From positions 1 to 64,000 of the forward strand of contig JAFDXY010000020.1 of the NCBI GenBank assembly GCA_018267725.1: 64,000 nucleotides of DNA, given 5' to 3'. This DNA is from Bacteroidota bacterium (lineage in GTDB: Bacteria > Bacteroidota > Bacteroidia > Chitinophagales > Chitinophagaceae). The notes under the pieces were generated by a model. That model was not told the origin of the DNA. It worked only from the letters and a program-made list of their open reading frames with translations, and made no database searches. Shown piece after piece: positions 8,301 through 15,626 of this stretch (its first letter is position 1; the number at the start of each line of letters is the position of its first letter). The translations under genes were made by a program, and so were the position numbers.

Positions 8301-8918
8301 CAGTTAGAAAAAGTAGAAGATTTAATTAAGGCAGAAGTAAACGTAAAAGAAGTAAACTATCTTACAGAAACAGAAGGCATTATTAAGAAAAAAGTAAAAG
8401 CAAATTTTAAAATATTAGGAAGCAAGTTAGGGGCAAATATGAAAGAAGCCGCCAACGTAATTGCCAACTTTAATCAACAACAAATTACCGAATTAGAACA
8501 AAACGGAAGTATTGAAATTTCAATGCTAACTACCAACTACTCAATACTAATTACTGATGTAGAAATTACTGCCGAAGATATTCCCGGTTGGAGTGTGGCT
8601 TCAAAAGGAAAACTAACCGTAGCCTTAGATATTACCATTACCGATGCTCTTCAAAAAGAAGGAAATGCCAGAGAGTTTATTAATCGTGTACAAAATATTA
8701 GAAAAGAAAGCGGTTTTGAACTTACAGACCGTATATTCGTGCAAATACAGCAAAATGACTTGCCATTAAACATTCAAAATGCTGTAAATGATTTTAAAAA
8801 CTATATTTGCGGCGAAATTTTAGCAGATAGTATAGACTTTTTACCCGTTGTAACCAATAGTACGGATATAGAAGTTAATGATGCTCTGTTAAAAATTGCA
8901 GTAACCAAAAAAGGATAA
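5382..8918 (+). CDS. ileS: Isoleucyl-tRNA synthetase with in-frame repeat insertions
   Basis: Charges tRNA-Ile with isoleucine in the cytoplasm. The N-terminal class I signature is the GIHH form of HIGH (PPSANGVPGIHHVISRTLKD), the CP1 editing domain has FLAWTTTPWTLPSN, the second signature is KMSKR (about 7546-7560), and a long anticodon-binding domain follows. At 1178 residues it is somewhat longer than usual. About 40 residues (215-254) derive from a palindromic element at 6025-6142, just before the TTTPWTLP motif. A second low-complexity segment near residue 590 (STFNIQHSKLKI) matches a simple repeat. The frame stays open throughout, so the enzyme is probably active. The DksA-like gene follows within 6 bases. 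Confidence 0.97.
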   Translation: MNKKYAEFSGLNLPAIEKEILQKWQANNAFEKSVSLKEGATPFVFYEGPPSANGVPGIHHVISRTLKDLVCRYKTMQGFQVKRKGGWDTHGLPVELGVEKELGITKEDIGKKISVEEYNKKCREAVLRYKKEWDDITTKMGYWVDLNNPYITFENNYIESLWWILKQLYNKNLLYESVSIQPYSPAAGTGLSSHELNQPGTYKDVKDTSATVMFCLPNPSKGGANAKHKTVTKIFEAINNSGSQVPPSEGFREAFFLAWTTTPWTLPSNLGLTVGANIDYVLVKTFSPINHQPINVILAKALLHKYFKAEGENADFENYSSESKIIPYKIIAEFKGKDLEGIQYEQLLPFEANKTDNPNAFKILIGDFVTTEDGTGIVHTAPAFGADDFRVGKKYDIGILTMVDKRGKFLEGIKDDVFLYGNEYVKEAYLTDAEKEAEFKHQKQILEANGKVKDLKKYLSVDDRIVLKLQEEGKLFKKEKYDHNYPHCWRTDKPILYYPLDAWFIKTTALKDRMVELNKTINWKPKSTGEGRFGNWLENMVDWNLSRSRYWGTPLPVWRTEDGEEQICIGSIEELTNEYKKAVDAGFNKNSTFNIQHSKLKIDLHKPFVDDVILVSASGKPMKRVNDLIDVWFDSGAMPYAQQHFPFENKELFAQNYPADFIAEGVDQTRGWFYTLHAIGSLIKESVVEELTKAGLPTNNVDGRAYKTVVSNGLVLDKNGNKMSKRLGNVVNPFETIEKYGADATRWYLITNASPWDNLKFDIAGIQEVQRKFFGTLYNTYQFFVLYANVDGFAFEQDYIPLNKRPEIDRWILSSLNTLIKKCNEAMDDYEPTVAGRLIEEFVDEHLSNWYVRLCRRRFWKGEYEADKIAAYQTLYECLETLVRLIAPISPFFSDAVFKNLEAVTEKHKAESVHHVSYPKPNEAAIDTDLEERMQLAQDASSLVLSLRKKTNIKVRQPLQKILIPVLNPQMKLQLEKVEDLIKAEVNVKEVNYLTETEGIIKKKVKANFKILGSKLGANMKEAANVIANFNQQQITELEQNGSIEISMLTTNYSILITDVEITAEDIPGWSVASKGKLTVALDITITDALQKEGNAREFINRVQNIRKESGFELTDRIFVQIQQNDLPLNIQNAVNDFKNYICGEILADSIDFLPVVTNSTDIEVNDALLKIAVTKKG
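6025..6142 (+). mobile_element. 118-bp palindromic element inserted in frame in ileS
   Basis: Inverted-repeat ends enclose a 60-odd-base interior. The left end reads GCCTCCCC, AA, then a hairpin CCCTCC-AAA-GGAGGG within 6035-6051. The right end has a hairpin CCCTCC-TTC-GGAGGG at 6116-6130, then ATTTA, then GGGAGGC at 6136-6142. Bases 6114-6142 are identical to 44078-44106 in adenine deaminase. It is read as about 40 residues, with LPNPSKGG at one end and [10 protein letters not shown] at the other. There is no nuclease domain, so it looks like a non-autonomous form. Confidence 0.8.
7151..7187 (+). repeat. AT-rich simple repeat inside ileS
   Basis: Tandem ATTCAAC units followed by ATTCAAAATTAAAAATT are translated as NSTFNIQHSKLKID. 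The same kind of sequence, in reverse complement and non-coding, occurs at 27419-27453. It appears to have entered or expanded in frame in the linker before the KIDLHKPFVDD segment of ileS. Confidence 0.55.
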
Positions 8919-8924
8919 TTGAGT

Positions 8925-9890
8925 ATGGCTACAAAAAAAACTGCTCCAAAAAAAGTGGCTAAGCCTGCGGCAAAAAAACCTGCTGCCAAACCTGCTCCAA
9001 AAAAAGTGGCTAAGCCTGCGGCAAAAAAACCTGCTGCTAAACCTGCTCCCAAAAAAGCAGTTAAGCCTGCGGTAAAAAAACCTACTGCTAAACCTGCTCC
9101 TAAAAAAGCAGTTAAGCCTGTAGCAAAAAAGCCTGTAGTTAAACCGGTAGTAAAAAAACCTGAACCGGCTAAAGTTGTAAAACCACAACCTGCTGCTAAA
9201 GTAAAGGCAGTAGAAGTAGTTAAACCACCAAAGCCCGTAAAAGCAGAAAAGCCTGCCAAACCTGTAAAACCGGCAAAAAAACCTATTAAATTTCTTAAAC
9301 CCGTATCTAAAAGCGTAAAGGTTAGCGGTATAGAAAAAGCTACCACCGTAATACCTATGAAACAATTACCGGTAAAGAAAAAAGAAGAACCGGTAAAAGA
9401 AGTAAAAATTCCTAAAACGTCAATAAAAACAAGTGTTCCCTATAAACCGGGATATGTACCTATGGAAAAAAGAGAAGCAGAAAAAAGACAAAACGGAGAA
9501 CCGATAGTTAGATATAACGATTCTGATTTAAATGAATTTCGTGATTTAATTAATAAAAAATTAGATGCCGCTAAAAGAGAATTAGCTTATTTACAAGGAT
9601 TAATAACCCGTAAAGATGAAATGGGTGGAGATGAAAGTGAAGGAAGATATATGACAATGGAAGATGGCAGTATGAGTATGGAACGTGAGCAACTTAGCCA
9701 AATGGCAAGCCGCCAAATTACTTATATTGATCATTTAGAAAAAGCTATTATGCGTATTGAAAATAAAACCTATGGCATTTGTAGAGTTACGGGAAAATTA
9801 ATTGATAAAGCCCGTTTACGTGCCGTACCACACGCTACTTTAAGTTTAGAAGCTAAGTTAGGTTTAGTAAAACCCAATAGCGGAGAATAA
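8925..9890 (+). CDS. DksA/TraR-like protein with histone H1-like tail
   Basis: The C-terminal part (about residues 195-315) is DksA/TraR-like: a coiled-coil region (LNEFRDLINKKLDAAKRELA) and the YGICRVTGKLIDKARLRAVP zinc-finger-like region. Only one of the four usual zinc cysteines remains, as in many Bacteroidota members, so zinc binding is probably lost. The N-terminal 100 residues are Lys/Ala/Pro repeats like eukaryotic histone H1 tails and may bind nucleic acid (inference). The start is the ATG at 8925, since a TTG at 8919 directly abuts the ileS stop. It is probably co-transcribed with ileS. A bidirectional terminator follows. Confidence 0.85.
   Translation: MATKKTAPKKVAKPAAKKPAAKPAPKKVAKPAAKKPAAKPAPKKAVKPAVKKPTAKPAPKKAVKPVAKKPVVKPVVKKPEPAKVVKPQPAAKVKAVEVVKPPKPVKAEKPAKPVKPAKKPIKFLKPVSKSVKVSGIEKATTVIPMKQLPVKKKEEPVKEVKIPKTSIKTSVPYKPGYVPMEKREAEKRQNGEPIVRYNDSDLNEFRDLINKKLDAAKRELAYLQGLITRKDEMGGDESEGRYMTMEDGSMSMEREQLSQMASRQITYIDHLEKAIMRIENKTYGICRVTGKLIDKARLRAVPHATLSLEAKLGLVKPNSGE
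8940..9143 (+). repeat. Four 51-bp tandem repeats encoding the KPA tail
   Basis: Four consecutive 51-bp units (from 8940, 8991, 9042 and 9093) each encode 17 residues of the type PAPKKVAKPAAKKPAAK. The first two are nearly identical in DNA and later ones diverge. This is a coding minisatellite likely to vary in copy number between strains. The opposite strand has long open frames here only because of the repeat composition. Confidence 0.85.
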
Positions 9891-9913
9891 TATTTTTAGC
9901 ATTAATTTTTTTG

Positions 9914-9939
9914 AAAGAGAAGTAGCAATACTTCTCTTT
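9914..9939. terminator. Bidirectional hairpin terminator
   Basis: The arms AAAGAGAAGTA (9914-9924) and TACTTCTCTTT (9929-9939) pair perfectly around a GCAA loop. A T-run follows on the plus strand, with an A-run before the hairpin. It lies between the convergent DksA-like gene and the permease gene and can serve both. Confidence 0.85.
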
Positions 9940-9946
9940 TTTTATT

Positions 9947-11158
9947 TTACGATTTTAATGAAAACTCTTGCATAGAAGCTTTTTTTGCAGGAATGAATGC
10001 AGCTAAAATTGCAATAATTAAAACCGTAACAGCTACCAATACAAAATCAAAAATGTTTAATTGTACAGGATAATAGTCAATAATAAAACTTCCACCACTT
10101 AGTTTTATTAAATGAAATTGCATTTGCAAAAAACAAATAAAAGAAGCTAATAGTATGCCGCTAATGCCGCCAATACTTGCTAATAAAATTCCTTCAAATA
10201 AAAATATAGATTGAATTTTTTTGTTGTTTGCACCCATTGCTTTTAGTACGGCAATATCTTTTTCTTTTTCAATTACCAACATGGTTAATGCACCAATTAT
10301 ATTAAATGCTGCCACTATAAGTATTAAAGAAAGAATTGCATAAATAACCCATTTCTCAATATTCATTACCATATACAAACTTTGGTTTTGCTCGTACCTT
10401 GTTTGCACTAAATAATTAGTACCTAAAATTTTTTGAATTTGTGTTTTTACTTTGTTGCTGTTATTGTTTGTTTTAATATCTACCGAAGTATATTCGTTAG
10501 CATTTAAACCAAGCATAAATTTTGCAAAATCTAAATTGGTAAATACATATTTGTTATCAAAATCTTGTTGTACTAAAAAAGTTCCAGATGGCTGTAATGT
10601 GTATGCTGTAAGGCTTTCGGGGCTTAAAAGATTTTTTGCTTTTCTATCTGGCAAGTATATGTTTACAGATGTTAAACTTCTTTCTACATCTATTCCGGCA
10701 GCATTTTCTATACCTGCACCAATAACTAATTTTGGGTTTTCAATATTTCCTAAAATAAATTTCCCTCTTACAATATGTGCAAGCATATTGCTTGTGTTTG
10801 TATAATTATCATCAACTCCTTTTACATAAACAATAGCTTGGTTATCTCCATTTACCAGTAATGCTTTTTCTTCTGCAACCAAACTTGTTTGTGTTATGCC
10901 ATTAATATTTTTTAATTGATTAATTTGTTCGGGTGTTAGAATAATTGTTTTTCCTTTTACCGGACTAACTTTTATATCTGCATAAAAATCGGCATACAAA
11001 CCTTTTACTAAATCTTCAAAACCATTAAATACACTAAGCACAACAATAAGAGCAGCTGTGCCAACAGCAATGGCTATAACACTTATTCTTGCAATAATAT
11101 TAATAGCGTTAGTGGTTTTTTTAGATTTAAAATAACGCCATGCAAAAAGTAAATTCAA
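9947..11158 (-). CDS. LolC/LolE-like ABC transporter permease
   Basis: Inner-membrane permease of the FtsX/MacB fold, similar to the LolC/LolE subunits that release lipoproteins from the inner membrane. It has 403 residues. One transmembrane segment is near the N-terminus (AINIIARISVIAIAVGTAAL), a periplasmic domain spans about residues 45-260, and three C-terminal segments follow. The region VIEKEKDIAVLKAMGANNKK is the conserved cytoplasmic coupling loop. The start is TTG; no in-frame ATG lies upstream. The ATPase partner is not in the neighbourhood. rbfA lies 20 bases upstream on the same strand, a common Bacteroidota arrangement. Confidence 0.85.
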   Translation of the reverse strand: MNLLFAWRYFKSKKTTNAINIIARISVIAIAVGTAALIVVLSVFNGFEDLVKGLYADFYADIKVSPVKGKTIILTPEQINQLKNINGITQTSLVAEEKALLVNGDNQAIVYVKGVDDNYTNTSNMLAHIVRGKFILGNIENPKLVIGAGIENAAGIDVERSLTSVNIYLPDRKAKNLLSPESLTAYTLQPSGTFLVQQDFDNKYVFTNLDFAKFMLGLNANEYTSVDIKTNNNSNKVKTQIQKILGTNYLVQTRYEQNQSLYMVMNIEKWVIYAILSLILIVAAFNIIGALTMLVIEKEKDIAVLKAMGANNKKIQSIFLFEGILLASIGGISGILLASFICFLQMQFHLIKLSGGSFIIDYYPVQLNIFDFVLVAVTVLIIAILAAFIPAKKASMQEFSLKS

Positions 11159-11178
11159 TGGTTAAAAATTTAAAACGC

Positions 11179-11544
11179 TTATGGGTTTTGTTTTTCTTCA
11201 TTAATTTTTTTGAAAACATCTTCCATTTTAAATACATGGTCTAATGTATCATCAACAAAATAATGTATAACGGGTATTCGGCGAAGTTGATGTTTTACTT
11301 TATCTGCCAATAGTTTTTTTATTTCCCATGCTTTATTATCAATTAATTTTAAGGCAATTTCTGGTTGTTCAATTTTAAATAAACTAAGGTACACTCTGGC
11401 CTCTAACAAATCGGGCGTTACTTTAACGGCAGATATAGAAACCATTCCGCCTTCAATCATATTTAAACTTAATTTTCTAAAAATAAAATTTAATTCTTCC
11501 TGCAAAACTGCAGCTACTTGTTTTTGACGTTTTCCTTCAAGCAT
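11179..11544 (-). CDS. rbfA: Ribosome-binding factor A
   Basis: Small KH-type RNA-binding factor for 30S ribosomal subunit maturation, acting on 16S rRNA. At 121 residues the length is typical. The N-terminal helix (KRQKQVAAVLQEELNFIFR) and the strand VSISAVKVTPDLLEARVYLS are the family hallmarks; the pseudo-KH segment LADKVKHQLRRIPVIHYFVD follows. It is immediately upstream of the LolC/E-like gene on the minus strand and divergent from the ABC exporter. Confidence 0.92.
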   Translation of the reverse strand: MLEGKRQKQVAAVLQEELNFIFRKLSLNMIEGGMVSISAVKVTPDLLEARVYLSLFKIEQPEIALKLIDNKAWEIKKLLADKVKHQLRRIPVIHYFVDDTLDHVFKMEDVFKKINEEKQNP

Positions 11545-11550
11545 ATAATT

Positions 11551-11558
11551 TATCTTTG
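11551..11558 (+). promoter_or_regulatory. Possible -7 element for the ABC exporter
   Basis: TATCTTTG matches the Bacteroidota -7 consensus TAnnTTTG about 75 bases before the ABC exporter ATG. The nearest TTG (11524-11526) is 24 bases away, longer than ideal, so the call is tentative. Confidence 0.4.
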
Positions 11559-11631
11559 CGGCTGTAAAATTAGCAGTAATAACAGTAGCAGCACGTTATT
11601 TGTTAAGCAATGCTGCCACTAAATAAATATA

Positions 11632-13452
11632 ATGAAAAAATACGCAAGAATATTTCGCTACCTTAAACCGTTTAAATCTAATATTGGACTTTACTTATTG
11701 TTCTCGGTGCTTTCAATTGTTTTTTCTTTGATTTCTTTTGGTGCTGTTCCTTTTTTTGTGAAGATGATTTTCTCTCCCGAAAAAATTGTTGTACTTCCTC
11801 CTAAAAACATTTTTAGTACCGATGAAATTAATTATCAATTAAGTTTATTTATTCAACAACACGGCAAAGATGGTCCACTATTGGCTTTGGGTATTATTTG
11901 TGTTTTAATTATCATTTCAACTTTTTTAAAAAATCTTTTTTACTATTTATCTTTTTATGTTCTCTCGCCAATGAAAATGTCTGTTATAACAAAGTTGCGG
12001 TCAGATGTTTACAATAAATTATTGCAATTGCCTATAGGTTATTTTACAGAACAAAAAAAAGGTGATGTAATGAGCCGTATAACAAACGATTTAAATGAGG
12101 TTGAGGTATCGGTAGTTGGTACAGTAGAAGGTTTTATAAAAGATCCGCTAAACTTAATTATTCTTTTATTTATACTTATTGCTATAAGCCCCAAACTTTC
12201 TTTAATGCTGTTTGTGTTTTTACCACTTACGGGTTTTATTATTGGAAGAATAAGCCGAAGCCTGAAAAAAAATTCTAATGCATCTGCAATAAAATTAGGA
12301 GAAGCATTAAGCATATTAGATGAAACATTAAGTGGGTTGCGTGTAATTAAAGCATTTAATGCCGAAAAAAAATTAAAAGAAAAATTTGAAGAAACCAATA
12401 AGCAATTGTTTGCTATTAAAAACAAACTTCAAATACGAAGAGACCTTGCCTCTCCGTTGAGTGAATTTTTGGGTGTTACAGTATTAGCAGGTGTTTTATG
12501 GATTGGCGGCCGTTTTGTTTTAGGAGGTAATGCAGCAGGTTTAGATGCAGAAGGATTTATTTTATATATAGTTTTATTTACACAAGTAATTAACCCTGCA
12601 AAATCTTTATCTACTTCTTTTTACAATATGCAAAAAGGTAGTGCAGCTATTAAACGTATAGAAGAAATTTTACAAGCACCTATTACGGTTGATGAGAATA
12701 GTAATGGTAAACAAATTCAAACATTTAATCAATCCATACAATTAAAAAATGTTTCTTTTAGTTATGATGATAAAATAATTTTAAAGAATATAAACCTTAC
12801 TATACAAAAAGGTAAAACTATTGCATTGGTAGGCAGTAGTGGTGCAGGAAAAAGCACATTGGCAGATTTAGTTCCCCGCTTTCATGATGTTTCTGAAGGA
12901 GAATTATTAATTGATGGTGTGAACATAAAAGATTATTCTTTACAAAGTGTTAGAAACCTTATGGGCATTGTAACACAAGAACCTATTTTATTTAACGATA
13001 CTATTGCAGCCAACATTGCTTTAGGAAGCACAAACGCAACACAACAACAAATTGAAGAAGCTGCAAAAATTGCTAATGCACATAATTATATTATTCATAA
13101 AGAAGAAGGATATGAAACTAATATTGGAGACAGAGGAACTAAATTAAGTGGTGGCGAAAGGCAACGTTTAACCATTGCACGTGCCGTATTAAAAAATCCA
13201 CCAATATTAATTTTAGATGAAGCCACTTCATCTTTAGATACTGAAAGCGAAAAATTAGTGCAAGATGCTATTAATAATATGATGCAAAACCGCACCAGTA
13301 TTGTAATTGCACACAGGCTTTCTACCATACGCCATGCAGATGAAATTATTGTTTTACAAAAAGGAGAAATTGCAGAACGTGGCACGCATGATGAACTGCT
13401 TACACACAATGGTATTTACAGAAAGTTAGTAGATATGCAGGAAGTGAAGTAA
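11632..13452 (+). CDS. MsbA-like ABC exporter (fused permease and ATPase)
   Basis: Half-transporter of 606 residues in the lipid/multidrug exporter class, expected to form a homodimer in the inner membrane. The first 330 residues hold six transmembrane segments. The ATPase has Walker A GSSGAGKST, Q-loop VTQEPILF, signature LSGGERQRL, Walker B ILILDEATSSLD and the switch IAHRLSTI. An unusual stretch after segment 1 (FSPEKIVVLPPKNIF) is common in Bacteroidota members. The substrate is uncertain; lipid A precursor flipping is the usual assumption. It is divergent from rbfA. A 9-bp stem without a clear T-run (13457-13486) follows the stop. Confidence 0.9.
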   Translation: MKKYARIFRYLKPFKSNIGLYLLFSVLSIVFSLISFGAVPFFVKMIFSPEKIVVLPPKNIFSTDEINYQLSLFIQQHGKDGPLLALGIICVLIIISTFLKNLFYYLSFYVLSPMKMSVITKLRSDVYNKLLQLPIGYFTEQKKGDVMSRITNDLNEVEVSVVGTVEGFIKDPLNLIILLFILIAISPKLSLMLFVFLPLTGFIIGRISRSLKKNSNASAIKLGEALSILDETLSGLRVIKAFNAEKKLKEKFEETNKQLFAIKNKLQIRRDLASPLSEFLGVTVLAGVLWIGGRFVLGGNAAGLDAEGFILYIVLFTQVINPAKSLSTSFYNMQKGSAAIKRIEEILQAPITVDENSNGKQIQTFNQSIQLKNVSFSYDDKIILKNINLTIQKGKTIALVGSSGAGKSTLADLVPRFHDVSEGELLIDGVNIKDYSLQSVRNLMGIVTQEPILFNDTIAANIALGSTNATQQQIEEAAKIANAHNYIIHKEEGYETNIGDRGTKLSGGERQRLTIARAVLKNPPILILDEATSSLDTESEKLVQDAINNMMQNRTSIVIAHRLSTIRHADEIIVLQKGEIAERGTHDELLTHNGIYRKLVDMQEVK

Positions 13453-13538
13453 AAGAAGTTAGTATTAATTTGAATTGATACTAACTAAACAAAACACTTT
13501 AATATTTTTTATTATTTTGTTTTTTGTAGTATAAAAAC

Positions 13539-14825
13539 CTATCTCAAATTTTTTGTATCTACTCTTGTAGGCGTTTGTTTTCCACTAATAATTCCTTCGG
13601 CACTAATAGCAATAGATTTAATTATTTCAGCCATATTATTCATATCTAATGTTTCAATCTCATCACTCACTTTATGATAATTGGGTTCACTATCCATTTT
13701 AGATGTTGAAATTGTATGTGCAGGTACACCTAATCTTGCAAGTGTTGCATTATCACTTCTATAAAATAAATTTTGTGTAGTGTATGGGTCAGGATAAAAA
13801 GTAAAACCACTGCCTTCTAAATTACTTTGTAAAATTTTTCCCATATCTGTTTTTTCATAACCTGTAATGTATGCAGAGTTTTTACCCCACTTGCTTTCTG
13901 TGCCAATCATTTCAATATTAAACATAGCCATTACTTGCTCAGGATTAAATTGTTTTGAAAAATATTGAGCACCAAAACCACCAATTTCTTCGGCAGTAAA
14001 TGTTACAAAAATTAAAGTGCGTTCATTATTATTTAATTTTTTATAATATTTGGCTAACATAATTACAGCAGTAGTTCCGGCAGCATCATCATTAGCTCCG
14101 TTATAAATAGAATCTCCATTAACTGGTTTGCCTACTCCTAAATGATCGTAATGACCAGAGAAAATTACATATTCATTTGGTTTAGATTTTCCGGGAAGAA
14201 TGCCTACAACATTGCTTAATGGCTTTTTATTTATGTTGTTTGTTAACTCAATAGAAAAATGTGTTGCGGCTGAAACACCAAATACAAATACAATACTATT
14301 TTCAGGTTGTTCAAATTTAGATTGTGGTCTGCTTTTTAATCTTTTTGCAAATGAGCTATAAGCAGCATCTACCAATACCAATAAATTTTTTTTACTTGAA
14401 AGTGCTTCTGAATATTTTTTTCTAAAATCATCTGAAGAAGAAACAATTAATACTTCAGTATTTTTTTCTGAAAGAGAAACTTTTGGTTGAAAAGATGATA
14501 CTGCAATTAAACTGTCTGCAATTGTTTGCCCGTCTATCTTTACTACTGCACTTGCGTTTGAAGATTCAAGCATAAAAAATTCTTGCTTATAACTGTTTAA
14601 ACCATTCCAATATTGTAAGCCTGTTTTTTTAAATTCACTTGCAATAAAATCTGCAGCACGGTCAATATCTGGTGTAAAAGTTTTTCTGCCTCGCATTTTG
14701 TTGCTTGATAAAACTTTTTCTATTTTTTCTACTTCTTTAGCATTAATTATTTTATTAATGTCTTGTGCTTGTAACAAAGAAGTAAGCATACAAAAAACTG
14801 AAGTTAGAATAAGTATTTTTTTCAT
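13539..14825 (-). CDS. Secreted M28 family metallopeptidase
   Basis: Predicted exported zinc aminopeptidase of 428 residues. A signal peptide ends near LLQAQ. The metal-binding motifs of the M28 family are visible: GHYDHLG, the NGANDDAAGTT aspartate and TFTAEEIGGFGAQYF with the catalytic glutamate pair. A C-terminal histidine is in EPNYHKVSDE. A PA-like insert (residues 90-200) precedes the catalytic core. It probably degrades peptides in the periplasm or outside the cell. Upstream, at 14854-14881, lies a solo palindromic-element end. Confidence 0.88.
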   Translation of the reverse strand: MKKILILTSVFCMLTSLLQAQDINKIINAKEVEKIEKVLSSNKMRGRKTFTPDIDRAADFIASEFKKTGLQYWNGLNSYKQEFFMLESSNASAVVKIDGQTIADSLIAVSSFQPKVSLSEKNTEVLIVSSSDDFRKKYSEALSSKKNLLVLVDAAYSSFAKRLKSRPQSKFEQPENSIVFVFGVSAATHFSIELTNNINKKPLSNVVGILPGKSKPNEYVIFSGHYDHLGVGKPVNGDSIYNGANDDAAGTTAVIMLAKYYKKLNNNERTLIFVTFTAEEIGGFGAQYFSKQFNPEQVMAMFNIEMIGTESKWGKNSAYITGYEKTDMGKILQSNLEGSGFTFYPDPYTTQNLFYRSDNATLARLGVPAHTISTSKMDSEPNYHKVSDEIETLDMNNMAEIIKSIAISAEGIISGKQTPTRVDTKNLR

Positions 14826-14853
14826 GTGTTTGATTTAATTTTTTTAATCAAAG

Positions 14854-14881
14854 CCCCTCTTTAGGAGGAGTTTAGGGAGGC
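14854..14881 (-). repeat. Solo palindromic-element end
   Basis: The sequence CCCTCTTTAGGAGGAG, then TTTA, then GGGAGGC has the same order as the right ends of the ileS and adenine deaminase elements (hairpin, ATTTA spacer, GGGAGGC). It fills most of the 58-base gap between the M28 gene start and the LytTR regulator stop. No second arm or nuclease gene is present. It may be a remnant, or the minimal form of the family. Confidence 0.65.
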
Positions 14882-14883
14882 AT

Positions 14884-15615
14884 TTACAAACTCATCATTT
14901 CTTTAAACTTAACGGTTTGTCTGCGGCTTACCTCAATTTTTTCACCGCCTTTTAATTCTACTAATAATCCTCCGTTAAAATAAGGTTCAATTCTTTCAAT
15001 CCATCTTAAATTAATAATGTGTTTGCGATTGGCTCTAAAAAACATTTTGGTATCTAATCTTTCTTCTAACGCATTTAAAGATTTTAATATAAGTGGTTTA
15101 TTACCTGCAAAGAAAACTTTAGCGTAATTGCCTACGCTTTCAAACAATCTTATTTCGTGTAGTTTTACAAACCAACAACGTTCACCATCTTTCACAAACA
15201 CTTGGTCGTTTTCGGTAAGTGGCCCTCGGTTGGCACCATTTAATCCCGCTTTTTCTTTTTCTAATTCGTATTTTAATTTAACAATAGCATCTGCTAAACG
15301 TTTGGGTTCAATTGGTTTTAATAAATAATCAAAAGCATTTACTTCAAAGGCTTTTATGGCATACTCATCATAAGCAGTTGTAAAAATTACTTTGGGTGCT
15401 TTTTCAACTTCTGCCAATAAATCAAACCCTGTTTTGCCGGGCATTTGAATATCTAAAAATATTAATTCGGGGTTGTATGTTTCAATTTTTTCAATGCCTT
15501 CATCAACATTGGCGGCTTCTTCAACTATTTCAATATCTGCATGTTCCTGTAATAATTTTTTTAATTCATTACGGGCAAGTCTTTCATCATCAATAATAAT
15601 AGCTTTAATAGACAT
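14884..15615 (-). CDS. LytTR-family response regulator
   Basis: Two-component regulator of 243 residues. The receiver domain (about 1-120) has the acidic pair IIDDE, the phospho-acceptor aspartate in LIFLDIQMPGKTGFDLL and the lysine in YLLKP. The LytTR DNA-binding domain (about 145-243) has FVKDGERCWFVKLHEIRLFE and RANRKHIINL. It sits 11 bases downstream of a LytS-like kinase gene, its probable partner. Target genes are not identifiable from the sequence. Confidence 0.93.
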   Translation of the reverse strand: MSIKAIIIDDERLARNELKKLLQEHADIEIVEEAANVDEGIEKIETYNPELIFLDIQMPGKTGFDLLAEVEKAPKVIFTTAYDEYAIKAFEVNAFDYLLKPIEPKRLADAIVKLKYELEKEKAGLNGANRGPLTENDQVFVKDGERCWFVKLHEIRLFESVGNYAKVFFAGNKPLILKSLNALEERLDTKMFFRANRKHIINLRWIERIEPYFNGGLLVELKGGEKIEVSRRQTVKFKEMMSL

Positions 15616-15626
15616 ATTATTTTTTA

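Noticed and set aside
8801..9365. Long Gly/Phe-rich open frames on the minus strand
   Set aside because: They are the complement of the Lys/Ala/Pro repeat and of the ileS end; the composition follows the plus-strand tandem units and no start signal or family match is seen.
13457..13486. Hairpin after the ABC exporter as a terminator
   Set aside because: A 9-bp AT-rich stem with a 12-base loop and no T-run on either strand; not enough for a call.
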